Source: Rudaea sp. 3F27F6 (GTDB lineage: Bacteria; Pseudomonadota; Gammaproteobacteria; Xanthomonadales; Rhodanobacteraceae). Taken from it: a stretch of 64,000 nucleotides of DNA. The stretch covers positions 310,001 through 374,000 of the forward strand of contig NZ_SCNG01000003.1 of assembly GCF_005503555.1 (NCBI RefSeq). Direction: 5' to 3'. The notes beneath the pieces were generated by a model. It saw only the letters and a list, made by a program, of their open reading frames with translations. It searched no databases and had not been told where the DNA came from. The position numbers and the translations under genes were made by a program. Below, in pieces: positions 36,527 through 45,150 of the stretch (positions are counted from its first letter, which is position 1; each line of letters starts with the position of its first letter).

Positions 36527-37420
36527 ATGAAAATTGCGATTCTCTCGCGCAATGCCAAACTGTATTCGACGATCAGCCTCGTCGCGGCCGCGCGCAAGCG
36601 CGGCCACCGCGTGCGCGTGCTCGACCCGCTGCGCTGCTACATGCGCATCGAGCCCGGCAAGTTCCAGATGCGCTACAAGAGCCGCGCGCTCAATGGCGTC
36701 GATGCGGTGATTCCGCGCATCGGCAACTCGATCACGTTCTACGGCACCGCCGTGCTGCGCCAGTTCGAGATGATGGGCGTGTACACGCCGAATTCGTCCG
36801 ACGCGGTGCTGCGCGCGCGCGACAAGCTGCGCTCGCTGCAACTACTCGCGCGCGAGAATATCGGCCTGCCGGCGACGGTGTTCGGCGACAACCCAGACGA
36901 CACTTCCGATTTGCTCGCCCTGCTCGGCGACCCGCCGCACGTGATCAAGCTCAACGAGGGTGCGCAGGGGCAGGGCGTGCTGCTTGCCGAGAAGCGCAGT
37001 TCTTCCCAGGGCATGATCGAGGCGTTCCGCGGTCTCTATGCGAACTTCCTCGTGCAGGAGTACATCAAGGAGTCGAAAGGCTCCGACATCCGCTGCTTCG
37101 TCGTCGGCGGCAAGGTCGTCGCGGCGATGCAGCGCCAGGCGCGCGACGGCGAGTTCCGCTCAAACCTGCATCGCGGGGGCACCGCGACCGTGGCCGACCT
37201 CGATCCCGTCGAAACCGATACCGCCGTGCGCGCGGCGCGCACGATGGGGCTCAATATCGCCGGCGTCGACCTGTTGCGCTCCAAGCGCGGGCCGCTCGTG
37301 CTCGAGGTGAATTCCTCGCCGGGTCTGGAAGGCATCGAAGGCACGACCGGCATCGACATCGCCGGCGAGATCATCGAGTACATCGAACGGCGCGTGCGCC
37401 GGCAGGCGCGCCGGCGCTGA
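36527..37420 (+). CDS. rimK: Ribosomal protein S6 glutamate ligase RimK
   Basis: RimK is an ATP-grasp ligase that adds glutamates to the C-terminus of ribosomal protein S6. The ATG at 36527 fits the family start [15 protein letters not shown] and gives 297 residues (E. coli 300). Landmarks are [20 protein letters not shown], the ATP-grasp region [38 protein letters not shown], and the Mg-binding end [16 protein letters not shown]. It is paired with the rimB-like protease, matching the add/trim cycle known in Pseudomonas. Confidence 0.96.
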   Translation: MKIAILSRNAKLYSTISLVAAARKRGHRVRVLDPLRCYMRIEPGKFQMRYKSRALNGVDAVIPRIGNSITFYGTAVLRQFEMMGVYTPNSSDAVLRARDKLRSLQLLARENIGLPATVFGDNPDDTSDLLALLGDPPHVIKLNEGAQGQGVLLAEKRSSSQGMIEAFRGLYANFLVQEYIKESKGSDIRCFVVGGKVVAAMQRQARDGEFRSNLHRGGTATVADLDPVETDTAVRAARTMGLNIAGVDLLRSKRGPLVLEVNSSPGLEGIEGTTGIDIAGEIIEYIERRVRRQARRR

Positions 37421-37437
37421 ACCGGCGCCGGCTTTTT
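37410..37437 (+). terminator. Rho-independent terminator overlapping the rimK stop codon
   Basis: GCCGGCGC / GCGCCGGC forms an 8-bp stem over a 7-base loop that contains the stop codon, followed by five T. Confidence 0.85.
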
Positions 37438-37478
37438 GCCGTGCGCGTGGCGCGCGGCTCGATTTACGAAAGTCTTCG

Positions 37479-37523
37479 TTGACACGTGCCCGGCGCCCGA
37501 ACTACGATGGATTACGTAGTAAT
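37479..37523 (+). promoter_or_regulatory. Promoter with palindromic operator, candidate BlaI-family site
   Basis: TTGACA (37479-37484) and TACGAT (37503-37508) are 18 bases apart. Just downstream the palindrome ATTAC-GTA-GTAAT (37511-37523) covers the expected transcription start. BlaI/MecI repressors bind TAC...GTA dyads of similar spacing, and a blaI-family gene lies in the same likely operon. Confidence 0.7.
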
Positions 37524-37552
37524 TCCTTCCATCAACCACTTCGGGGGCCGTC

Positions 37553-38059
37553 GTGAAGCAGTCCGTTTGCCGTTTCGTGCTGTTCGTGTCGTTGTGTGCA
37601 TCCGCCCTGGGCGCCATCGCCGCGGATAACAAGGTCATCGAAAAACCCGTCGTCGCCGATACGGCGGAGAAATTCGACGCGCAAGCCGCGGAAATCCGCA
37701 AGGAAATGAGCAGCGGCGGTCGTTACGAGTACATCCGTCCGGACGAACGCGCCAAGGCCGAGACGGATCTGAACTCGATGGCCGCCATGCTGCAGAAGTC
37801 GGGTTCCGTGGCCGCGATGTCGAAAGACGAACGAGTCCAGCTCTTCAATACTCAGGAGCACGTCAACGGCATCCTGACTCACAGTGACAGCTATCGCCTG
37901 GTCTGCGAACGCGTCGCCCCGACCGGTTCGAGCATTCCGGTGACGAAGTGCCGGACCGTCGCCGACATCGAAAGAAACCGCCTCGACACGAAGAAGGCGA
38001 TGCAGGACGCGATGACGATCGGCAGCAAGTGCGCAGGCTCAAATTGCAGAGGCAATTGA
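37553..38059 (+). CDS. Small exported protein upstream of blaI
   Basis: A 168-residue secreted protein of unknown function. The Sec signal is KQSVCRFVLFVSLCASALGA, with cleavage near AIAA. The mature region is charged and helical (KFDAQAAEIRKEMSSGGRYE, then DERAKAETDLNSMAAMLQKS). It ends with a Cys-containing segment (VCERVAP, VTKCRTVAD, SKCAGSNCRGN). The start is GTG at 37553 with GGGGGC upstream. Its promoter carries a palindrome, and blaI begins about 50 bases after its stop, so the three genes may form one operon. It may be the stress-related target of the BlaI/M56 system. Confidence 0.7.
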   Translation: MKQSVCRFVLFVSLCASALGAIAADNKVIEKPVVADTAEKFDAQAAEIRKEMSSGGRYEYIRPDERAKAETDLNSMAAMLQKSGSVAAMSKDERVQLFNTQEHVNGILTHSDSYRLVCERVAPTGSSIPVTKCRTVADIERNRLDTKKAMQDAMTIGSKCAGSNCRGN

Positions 38060-38112
38060 TTTGAGGTGGAATAGCGCCCCGCGATCCTGCGGGGCTGGAG
38101 GCCCTGTCTCCC

Positions 38113-38517
38113 ATGAAATTGCAGGCTGACAACAAGGCGTTACCGCGGCCGACTGCGAGCGAACTCGATATCCTGCGCGTGCTCTGGGAGCACGGTCCGA
38201 GCACCGTGCGCGATGTGCATGGTCGCCTGCACGGCGACGGCGGAGCGGGCTACACGACGGTGCTCAAACTGATGCAGATCATGCACGGCAAGGGCCTGGT
38301 CGTGCGTGACGATGCGCAGCGCGCGCACGTTTATCGCGCCGCGCTGAGCAAACAACGCACGCAGAAGCGTTTCCTTTCCGACATGGTCGCCCGTTTATTC
38401 AATGGTTCGCCTTCGCAACTCGTGCTGCACGTACTGGGCGAGGCGCCGCGTGCGTCGAAGGCGGAACTGAAGCAGATTCGCGAATTGCTCGATCGCATCG
38501 ATTCCGAGAAGCCATGA
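38113..38517 (+). CDS. BlaI/MecI/CopY family transcriptional repressor
   Basis: A 134-residue winged-helix repressor. The DNA-binding half shows PTASELDILRVLWEHGPSTV, then YTTVLKLMQIMHGKGLVVRD and AHVYRAALSK. The C-terminal half is the dimerisation and cleavage region (LVLHVLGE, ELKQIRELLDRI). In the model systems the sensor peptidase cleaves this protein when the cell wall is stressed. Its stop overlaps the start of the M56 gene, showing coupled translation. Likely operator: the ATTACGTAGTAAT palindrome at 37511. Confidence 0.93.
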   Translation: MKLQADNKALPRPTASELDILRVLWEHGPSTVRDVHGRLHGDGGAGYTTVLKLMQIMHGKGLVVRDDAQRAHVYRAALSKQRTQKRFLSDMVARLFNGSPSQLVLHVLGEAPRASKAELKQIRELLDRIDSEKP

Positions 38518-40229
38518 TGAATGTGCTGCTGACGACCTTTGCGCCGTACATCCATGCGTTGGGCTGGAGCCTGCTGCATTTTCTCTGGCAGGGCGCCCTG
38601 ATCGGCTTGGCTTATGCGCTGCTGCGCGGGCGCTGCTCGACCAGTCACGGCCGGCATGGCTTCGGCATGTTCTGCCTGACGGCCATGCTTGCCTGCCCCG
38701 TGCTGACGTTCGCCTTGTTATGGCCTTCGCCCGGCGACCCGGCATTTGCGGTGACTTCGGTGGAGCCGCTGGCGTCCGCGGCTCCGCCCGTATCGGTTCA
38801 GCCCGGCGCCGTCGTTGATTTCGAATTTCTGTTGCCTTGGTGCGTCGGCGTCTGGCTGGCCGGCGTCAGCCTGATCGGCTTGCGCTCCTTTCTGCATTGG
38901 CGTCGCCTGACTGCGATCGTGAGTTCGGCCGTCGCCATGCCGCGCGATTGGCAGTTGCGCTTGATCGACCTGAGTATGCGCTTCGGCATCCCGCGCCCCA
39001 TACGCCTGTTGTCCTCGTTCGAGGTGAGCGCGCCGACCCTGGTCGGTTGGCTCAAGCCGGTGATTCTGCTGCCGGCGAGTTTGCTGAGCGGTTTCACGCC
39101 TTCCCAGATCGAACTGATCCTGGCCCACGAGCTTGCTCACGTGCGCCGCTACGACTATCTCGCGAACCTGGTCCAGATTGTCGTCGAGACCTTGCTGTTC
39201 TATCACCCGGCCGTGCATTGGATCTGCTCCGACGTGCGTCAGCAGCGCGAGCAATGTTGCGACGATATGGTACTGAGCGTCGGCGGCGGTGAGCGCGTCG
39301 CCTATGCGCGCACGTTGGCCGACCTCGAGGAATGGGTGCAGGACGGTTCGGGCCGCGGATTGGGGACACTCCAACCCGCGCTCGGCGCCGATGGCGGCGT
39401 GCTGTTCACGCGCGTGCGCAGAATCGTCGAGCCGGGCGAGGCAGAGTACGCGCTGCAGTCGCGCGGCGGCGGCATGTTCCTGCCGTTGGCCTTACTCTGC
39501 ACCGGCTTCTTGTTGGTCGTGTTGCGCCTGAACTCTTGGACCGGAGAATCGGTTGGGGTGATGCTCGCGCGCGCCTCGGCGACGAGCGCCGAATTGCTTG
39601 CCGCAGCGACGTTCCGCATTCATCCCGACGCCTCGGCGTTGCCGCTGCGGATCGAGCCGGCGGCGGTCGTCTTACGAACGCCATCCGCGGTCGAAAGCGA
39701 GATAGCGCCGCCACCGGCGCTGCCGAAGTCCGAATTCAAACTAGCCGCCGAGGTTGCTCTGCCAGCCGCCGAGTTGTCTTCGCGCGAAAAATATCCGATC
39801 ACTGCCCCTGCAAAGCCGATAACGGAAGCGCAATCGGTGCCTCCGCTGAGTCAGGCCGCGCCGACCGACTCGCTAAAAAAGGCAGCGCCCGCAATCTCAA
39901 ATCCGCGCCCCGTGCATATCGTGCAACCGAGCTACCCGAGCGGCGCGTTGCGCAGCGGTGTGACCGGACGTGTCGATCTGGAATTCCGTGTCGATGCCGA
40001 CGGCAATGTGCGCGATATCCGTGTGCTCGATGCGCAGCCCGCCGGAGTTTTCGACCGCGCCGCGATCGTGGCCTTGCAGCAATGGCAGTTCGAAGTGCCT
40101 GCTGCGTCGGCCGGCGAGCGTTATGTGCGCAGTTTCGCCTTCACCGCGGGTTCCGCACCGGCCGCGTGCCGTGAGGTGACGGGTTCGCATATTTGTCGTC
40201 GGCAAAATCACGAAAGCCGGATAAATTAA
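38514..40229 (+). CDS. M56 (BlaR1-like) peptidase fused to a C-terminal TonB domain
   Basis: A membrane sensor-peptidase of 571 residues. Membrane helices lie near residues 13-36, 50-70, 105-125 and 325-342. The zinc-protease motif LAHELAHVRRYDY is at about 203-215, with EQCCDD near 246-251. In place of the beta-lactam-binding sensor of BlaR1, a Pro/Ala-rich linker leads to a TonB C-terminal domain (VQPSYPSGALRSGVTGRVDL, then VFDRAAIVALQQWQFEVP). It is coupled to the BlaI-type repressor gene. It probably senses periplasmic or outer-membrane stress rather than beta-lactams. Confidence 0.9.
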   Translation: MMNVLLTTFAPYIHALGWSLLHFLWQGALIGLAYALLRGRCSTSHGRHGFGMFCLTAMLACPVLTFALLWPSPGDPAFAVTSVEPLASAAPPVSVQPGAVVDFEFLLPWCVGVWLAGVSLIGLRSFLHWRRLTAIVSSAVAMPRDWQLRLIDLSMRFGIPRPIRLLSSFEVSAPTLVGWLKPVILLPASLLSGFTPSQIELILAHELAHVRRYDYLANLVQIVVETLLFYHPAVHWICSDVRQQREQCCDDMVLSVGGGERVAYARTLADLEEWVQDGSGRGLGTLQPALGADGGVLFTRVRRIVEPGEAEYALQSRGGGMFLPLALLCTGFLLVVLRLNSWTGESVGVMLARASATSAELLAAATFRIHPDASALPLRIEPAAVVLRTPSAVESEIAPPPALPKSEFKLAAEVALPAAELSSREKYPITAPAKPITEAQSVPPLSQAAPTDSLKKAAPAISNPRPVHIVQPSYPSGALRSGVTGRVDLEFRVDADGNVRDIRVLDAQPAGVFDRAAIVALQQWQFEVPAASAGERYVRSFAFTAGSAPAACREVTGSHICRRQNHESRIN

Positions 40230-40609
40230 CGAAACCAATAGGTTGCCTTAACGCTGATTTAATTGAAGCGCGCCTAACATCGATTCCACTGTAATTGTGC
40301 TCGACACTCCTAGGTCAGGTCAGGTGACTGGCAGATTACGGTAATCGGGGCAGTAGCTTTAAGCCCAAGCGAGGTGCGTTCCCCCAATGGCGCCTCCTTG
40401 GGCTTTTTTATTGGCTGCGTTCCGCCTCCGCCGACAGCGGCGAGAATCCGGCAACGGTCGCTTTGGCCCGCTCCCGAATGGCAGCGGCTTGCGATGGATA
40501 GCGGGCTTCGCGAATGAGGGCCGTCCCGTTTCGGGAACTCCTCGAACGCCGCAAAATCGAATTCCGACCGGCCGAGCATTTTCGGCCACATACGAGTAAG
40601 CTCTCCACC
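40230..40609. other. Intergenic region with strong terminator, possible small RNA
   Basis: This 380-base gap has no convincing gene. It contains the direct repeat AGGTCAGGTCAGG near 40312-40324, then the strong terminator listed separately. No sigma-70 promoter was convincing, so a small RNA ending at the terminator is only a suggestion. Between the terminator and the response-regulator start nothing recognisable was seen. Confidence 0.4.
40362..40412 (+). terminator. Long bipartite rho-independent terminator
   Basis: AGCCCAAG pairs with CTTGGGCT and, inside it, GAGGTGC pairs with GCGCCTC, giving a long stem with one bulge and a 12-base loop followed by TTTTTATT. It lies about 130 bases after the M56 gene. 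Confidence 0.88.
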
Positions 40610-41296
40610 ATGCGAATTCTGGTCATCGAAGACAATAGCGATATCGCCGCGAACATCGGCGATTATCTTGAGGAAAAGAGCCACACCGTCGACTTTGCCG
40701 GCGACGGGGTGACCGGGTTGCATCTGGCCATTTCGCATGACTTCGACGCGATCGTGCTCGACCTCACGCTCCCCGGCATGGACGGTCTCGAGTTGTGCCG
40801 CAAGCTGCGCCAGGAGGCGCGCCGGCAGACTCCGGTGCTGATGCTGACCGCGCGCGATGCACTCGACCAGAAACTGACCGGCTTCGACTCGGGCGCCGAC
40901 GACTACATGGTCAAGCCGTTCGCGCTGCAGGAGCTCGAAGCGCGCCTGTCGGTGCTGGCGCGCCGCGGCAAGGGCATCCAGAGCCGCGTGCTTCAGGTCG
41001 CCGATCTGACCTACAACCTCGATACGCTCATCGTCACCCGCGGCGACAAGACGATCCAGCTCAATCCGATCGGCCTCAAGCTGCTGCAGAACCTCATGGA
41101 ATCGAGCCCGTCGGTGGTCACGCGCCAGGAGCTGGAAACGCGCGTCTGGGGCGAGGAATTGCCCGACAGCGACAGCCTGCGTGTGCATATCCACGGCCTG
41201 CGCGCAGCGATCGACAAGCCGTTCGACAAGGCGCTGATCCAGACGCGTCACGGCATCGGCTATCGCATGGTCGATCCGGACGCAGCGGCGAACTGA
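40610..41296 (+). CDS. OmpR-family response regulator
   Basis: A 228-residue two-component regulator. The receiver domain has ILVIEDN, the phosphoacceptor Asp in AIVLDLTLPGMDG (about residue 51), MLTAR and the Lys switch in YMVKPFALQE. The C-terminal winged helix is of the Trans_reg_C type (IQLNPIGLKLLQNLM, then DSDSLRVHIHGLRAAIDKPF and LIQTRHGIGYRM). It is co-oriented with a histidine kinase 58 bases downstream. The stimulus and targets are unknown. The ATG at 40610 fits the family start; an upstream in-frame start at 40514 would add a non-conserved extension. Confidence 0.95.
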   Translation: MRILVIEDNSDIAANIGDYLEEKSHTVDFAGDGVTGLHLAISHDFDAIVLDLTLPGMDGLELCRKLRQEARRQTPVLMLTARDALDQKLTGFDSGADDYMVKPFALQELEARLSVLARRGKGIQSRVLQVADLTYNLDTLIVTRGDKTIQLNPIGLKLLQNLMESSPSVVTRQELETRVWGEELPDSDSLRVHIHGLRAAIDKPFDKALIQTRHGIGYRMVDPDAAAN

Positions 41297-41354
41297 TTCC
41301 ACAGGGCGACATCCGCTTGCGCTGCGTCGATACTTCGCCGATCCTTCGGCGCGC

Positions 41355-42668
41355 ATGAGACCCACGAAATTCCGTCGGCGCCTACGCAGCCGCATCATCA
41401 TCTCGTTTGCTTTGTTCGGCTTTGCGCTGACGGCGCTGTTTGCCGCTGCGACGATGTACATGCGCGCGCGCCTGGAAGACCAACTCGTCAACAACGACCT
41501 CGGTCGCCTGGTCAAAGATTTCGTCGACTTCAAGCGCGAGCATCCCGAAGAGGACGCGCGTTGGGCGGTGCCACGATACGAACCGTGGATCTACGGTGCG
41601 ACGAAGTTTGCCAACGTGCCGTTCGACCGGCGTCAATACGATCAAACCGGCGTGTATGAAGTCGAGGAGCCTGGCGTCGGCGGCAAACTGCGGCAGTACA
41701 AGCTGGCCGTGTACAAGGACGATGGCTACTGGGCTTTTCTACGCTACGACGTCAGCACGCAGAAATTGAACGAGGTGCAACTGCTGCGTGCGCTCGGCGT
41801 CGTCACCGTTCTCTTTCTCGGATTGTCGATCCTGATCGGCAGTTGGTTGTCGCGGCGCGTGATGAGCCCGGTCACCGAACTCGTACAGCGCATCCGTACT
41901 TTCCGCCAGACGCGCAAAGTCGAACCGCTCGCCCCGCACTTCGCCAACGACGAGGTCGGCGAGCTGGCGGCGGCGCTCGACGACTATTCCAAGCGCCTGA
42001 CCGCGATCGTCCAGCGCGATCGCGACTTCAACGCCGACGTCAGCCATGAACTGCGCACGCCGCTTGCGGTGATTTCCGGCACCACCGAATTGCTGCTCAA
42101 CTCGGACAAGATCGACGACAAGATCCGCGAGCGTCTGAAGCGCATCGAGCGCGCGGCGAAGCAGTCGACCGAGTTGACCAACGCACTACTGCTGCTTTCG
42201 CGCAGCGAGCGCAGCGCGCCGAACGACGGTGAGACAACCGACGTCGCCAAGGTCGCCGAGCAGGTGATCGACGTCTACCGCTCGCATATCGGCAGGAAGC
42301 CGATCGACGTGCATCTGGTCGTCGACCAGACGGTCGAAGTGGTTGCGCCGTCGTCGGTCATCGCAGTCGCGCTCGGCAACCTGATCGGCAACGCGTTCAA
42401 GTACACGCAGAAGGGCGACGTGATCATCACGATCGGCGCGGGGCGCGGCGTCGTCACGGTCGAGGACTCGGGCCCCGGTATCAAGGCCGAGGACGCGGAG
42501 AAACTGTTCCAGCGTGGCGTGCGCGGCGAATCTTCGGAAGGCACCAAGGGGGCCGGCCTCGGCCTCGCGATCGTGATCCGCCTGTGCCAGCTCTACGACT
42601 GGCACGTCGGCCTGGCGCCGCGGCCGCAGGGCGGCGCCGTCGCCACGCTCGACTTCCGTCTGCGTTGA
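41355..42668 (+). CDS. Membrane sensor histidine kinase
   Basis: A 437-residue class I kinase, partner of the preceding regulator. It has one membrane helix at about 14-33, a periplasmic sensor segment (about 34-145), a second helix at about 146-165 and a HAMP domain. The phospho-His lies in DVSHELRTPLAVISGT. The ATPase part has the N box LGNLIGNAFKYT, G1 VEDSGPGIK and G2 GTKGAGLGLAIV. The periplasmic domain is not one I recognise. An arrangement of this kind resembles envelope-stress kinases, but the signal is unknown. Confidence 0.95.
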   Translation: MRPTKFRRRLRSRIIISFALFGFALTALFAAATMYMRARLEDQLVNNDLGRLVKDFVDFKREHPEEDARWAVPRYEPWIYGATKFANVPFDRRQYDQTGVYEVEEPGVGGKLRQYKLAVYKDDGYWAFLRYDVSTQKLNEVQLLRALGVVTVLFLGLSILIGSWLSRRVMSPVTELVQRIRTFRQTRKVEPLAPHFANDEVGELAAALDDYSKRLTAIVQRDRDFNADVSHELRTPLAVISGTTELLLNSDKIDDKIRERLKRIERAAKQSTELTNALLLLSRSERSAPNDGETTDVAKVAEQVIDVYRSHIGRKPIDVHLVVDQTVEVVAPSSVIAVALGNLIGNAFKYTQKGDVIITIGAGRGVVTVEDSGPGIKAEDAEKLFQRGVRGESSEGTKGAGLGLAIVIRLCQLYDWHVGLAPRPQGGAVATLDFRLR

Positions 42669-42807
42669 CCGCAGCGATTCGATCCGTCGAACCCGGCTTT
42701 CCGCCGGTGAAGATCGATGTTCGGAAGCGATCGGTTCGGCATCTCACAATTACGGAGCCCGCTTGGCTCGATATCCTCGGCGCAAAACGGGGAAGAGCCG
42801 CGCGCCC

Positions 42808-43470
42808 CTAGGCGACGGTGCGTCCGTCCGCAATCGAGACGACTCGGCCGCCGAGCGCGGCGACATCGTCCGGATCGTGGGTGATCACGACCATCGGTAC
42901 GTCGAATTCCTTGCGGATCTTGATCAGTTCCTCGCGCAGGCGCGCGCGCAGTGGTGCGTCCAAGGCGGCGAACGGTTCGTCGAGCAGAAGCAGGCGTGGC
43001 TTGGCCGCGAGCGCGCGCGCGAGTGCGACGCGCTGGCGCTGGCCGCCCGACAACTGATGCGGATAGCTCGAAGCGAGCTTGCCGAGTGCGAAGCGCGCGA
43101 GCAATTCGTAGACTTCGCCGGTCGCCGTGCGCGGATTGAACACAGCGCTGCGCGATGTCGCAAATGCAACATTTTGCACAACGCTCAAATGTGGAAACAG
43201 GGCATAGTCCTGGAAGACGTAGCCGATTCTGCGCCGGTGCGTCGGTAGGTCGATCTTGCGTTGCGAATCGAATAGCGCGTCGCCGCCGAGACGGATGACG
43301 CCGCGTTCGGGCCGCGCAAGCCCGGCGATCGCATAGAGCGTCTGCGTCTTGCCCGCGCCCGACGGGCCGAACAGCACGGTGACGGCTGCGTCGCTCGCGA
43401 ATTTCACCTCGAGGTGGAATTCGCGTCCGCGCGCGCGCAAGGTTTTGCCGACGTCGACCTCAAGCGCCAT
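42808..43470 (-). CDS. modC: Molybdate ABC transporter ATP-binding protein, short form
   Basis: The ATPase of the molybdate importer. Walker A is FGPSGAGKTQTL, the Q-loop is YVFQDYALFP, the ABC signature is QLSGGQRQRVALARAL and Walker B is LLLLDEPFAALD, with the switch His in VVITHDPDD. At 220 residues it lacks the roughly 130-residue C-terminal MOP (molybdate-binding) domain of typical ModC. The ATG at 43470 lies inside the 3' end of modB, so the genes are translationally coupled. It is the last gene of modABC. Confidence 0.92.
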   Translation of the reverse strand: MALEVDVGKTLRARGREFHLEVKFASDAAVTVLFGPSGAGKTQTLYAIAGLARPERGVIRLGGDALFDSQRKIDLPTHRRRIGYVFQDYALFPHLSVVQNVAFATSRSAVFNPRTATGEVYELLARFALGKLASSYPHQLSGGQRQRVALARALAAKPRLLLLDEPFAALDAPLRARLREELIKIRKEFDVPMVVITHDPDDVAALGGRVVSIADGRTVA

Positions 43471-44140
43471 CGTCGCCTCCGCGGTGCGTGCGCTGCAGGA
43501 TCTGCGCGGCGAGGACGAGAGCGACGACGGCGACGATGAGCGAGACGAGGACGAGCGTCTGCGCGCCCGCATCGTCGCCGGCCATCACCGCGTTGTAGAT
43601 CGCGATCGACAGCGTCTGCGTGCGGCCGGGCAGGGAGCCGGCGACCATCAGGGTCGCACCGAACTCGCCCATTGCGCGCGCAAAGGCAAGCAGAGCGCCC
43701 GCGGCGATGCCGCGCCAGGCCAGCGGCAGGCTGACGCGGAAGAACACGGCGGTCGCGTTCGCGCCCAGGGTGCGCGCGGCGCGTTCGAGTTGCGGATCGA
43801 CGTCACGGAACGCCGCGCGTGCCGCGCGCAGGATCAGCGGAAACGCCGCGATCGCCGCCGCGATCACCGCGCCCTGCCAGGTGAAAATCAAACTGATGCC
43901 GAAAGTCGCATGCAGCCATCCGCCGATCGCGCCGTTGCGGCCGAGCACGACGAGCAGGTAGTAGCCGAGCACGGTCGGCGGCAGCACAAGCGGCAGGGTC
44001 AGGATCGACTCCGCCGCGTCGCGCACGATGCCGTCGCGGCGTCCGAGCGCACGCGCCGCGGCGACGCCGAGGATCAGCGCGAGTGCGGTCGCGAGTGCGG
44101 CAACCTTGAGCGTTAGCCAGAGTGGAGAGAGAAATTCCAA
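43460..44140 (-). CDS. modB: Molybdate ABC transporter permease
   Basis: The 226-residue permease has about five hydrophobic helices. It begins EFLSPLWLTLKVAALATALA and contains LTLPLVLPPTVLGYYLLV and the EAA loop region (RAARTLGANATAVFFRVSLP, AFARAMGEFGATLMVAGSLP), both typical of ModB. It starts six bases after the modA stop and overlaps modC. Confidence 0.95.
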   Translation of the reverse strand: MEFLSPLWLTLKVAALATALALILGVAAARALGRRDGIVRDAAESILTLPLVLPPTVLGYYLLVVLGRNGAIGGWLHATFGISLIFTWQGAVIAAAIAAFPLILRAARAAFRDVDPQLERAARTLGANATAVFFRVSLPLAWRGIAAGALLAFARAMGEFGATLMVAGSLPGRTQTLSIAIYNAVMAGDDAGAQTLVLVSLIVAVVALVLAAQILQRTHRGGDDGA

Positions 44141-44146
44141 GCGCGC

Positions 44147-44941
44147 TTACGGCGTGGGAGCGCTGAATCCGTAGCGCGACAGCGTCGCGCGGCTTTGCGC
44201 ATCGAGCAGGAACTGGACGAACTCGCAAGCCACAGGTTTTTCCTTGCAACTGCCGACCGCGGCGGCCGGATAGCGCACGGGTGTCGCGGTCGGCACGGTC
44301 AGCGCGACCTTGACCTTGGTTGCCTGCGAAGCCGCGTCGCTCGCGTAGACGAAACCGGCTTCGGCTTCGCCGCGGACGACGTAGTCGAGCGCCTGGCGCA
44401 CGTTCTGCGCTTGCACGAGTTTGGCCTGCAGCGATTCCCACAGCTTGGCTGCGGCGAGTGCCTGCTTGGCGTAGCGCCCCGCCGGTACCGAATCGGGATT
44501 GCCGATGGCGATGCGCTTGTACGTCGCCTGGCTCAGATCATCGAGTTTCGTCGGCACCGCAGCATTCGCGTCCGGCACGATCAGCACCAGGGTATTCGCC
44601 GCGAAATCTTTGCGCGAAGACGCATCGATACGTCCGGCGCCCGCCGCGCGATCCATCGTCGCTTCGTCAGCACTGGCGAACACGTCGGCCGGCGCGCCCT
44701 GTTCGATCTGTTTCAGCAACACGTCGGACGCGGCGAAGTTGAGATTGACGTGGGTGCCCGGATGCCGTGCCTCGTAGTCGCGCGCGATGTCGTTGAACGC
44801 ATTGGTCAGACTGGCTGCGGCGGAAACGGTCAACTCGTCCTTCGCCGAAGCCCGGCTCGATAAGGCGAACAACGCAACGGTGCAGAGCGCGGCGGCCACC
44901 GTCGAGCGGAAGCGGAACGAGTGGGCGGATTGCGCCGGCAT
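44147..44941 (-). CDS. modA: Molybdate ABC transporter substrate-binding protein
   Basis: A periplasmic molybdate/tungstate-binding protein of 264 residues. The Sec signal runs to about residue 31 (ALCTVALFALSSRASA). The mature start is DELTVSAAASLTNAFNDIAR with the oxyanion-binding Ser residues. Further landmarks are NFAASDVLLKQIEQGAPADV, FASADEATMD and GEAEAGFVYASDA. The ATG at 44941 follows GGGAA. The divergent gap to the dioxygenase gene contains CGACTATATCG at 44974-44984, a possible ModE half-site. Confidence 0.95.
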   Translation of the reverse strand: MPAQSAHSFRFRSTVAAALCTVALFALSSRASAKDELTVSAAASLTNAFNDIARDYEARHPGTHVNLNFAASDVLLKQIEQGAPADVFASADEATMDRAAGAGRIDASSRKDFAANTLVLIVPDANAAVPTKLDDLSQATYKRIAIGNPDSVPAGRYAKQALAAAKLWESLQAKLVQAQNVRQALDYVVRGEAEAGFVYASDAASQATKVKVALTVPTATPVRYPAAAVGSCKEKPVACEFVQFLLDAQSRATLSRYGFSAPTP

Positions 44942-45150
44942 GGGGAATTCCCTGCGGTGTCGGTGTGGTCGTCCGACTATATCGTGCAGTAGTGCCGGTC
45001 GCCAGATTCGGTGCGAGGCGGTCTGTGCAAATCCGTATGTCCGCGGTGCGAGCGGGCGTTTCATGCCCGCGGGTTTTCCAATAGGATGCCGCGGCGGCAG
45101 TGCACGCCATGCCGCGCGGAATTCCGACTCCTCCACGTTGAAGCCAGTCC

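Noticed and set aside
44974-44984. ModE operator CGACTATATCG upstream of modA
   Set aside because: Only a partial match to the ModE half-site and no second half at a fitting distance was found, so it is mentioned but not annotated as a site.
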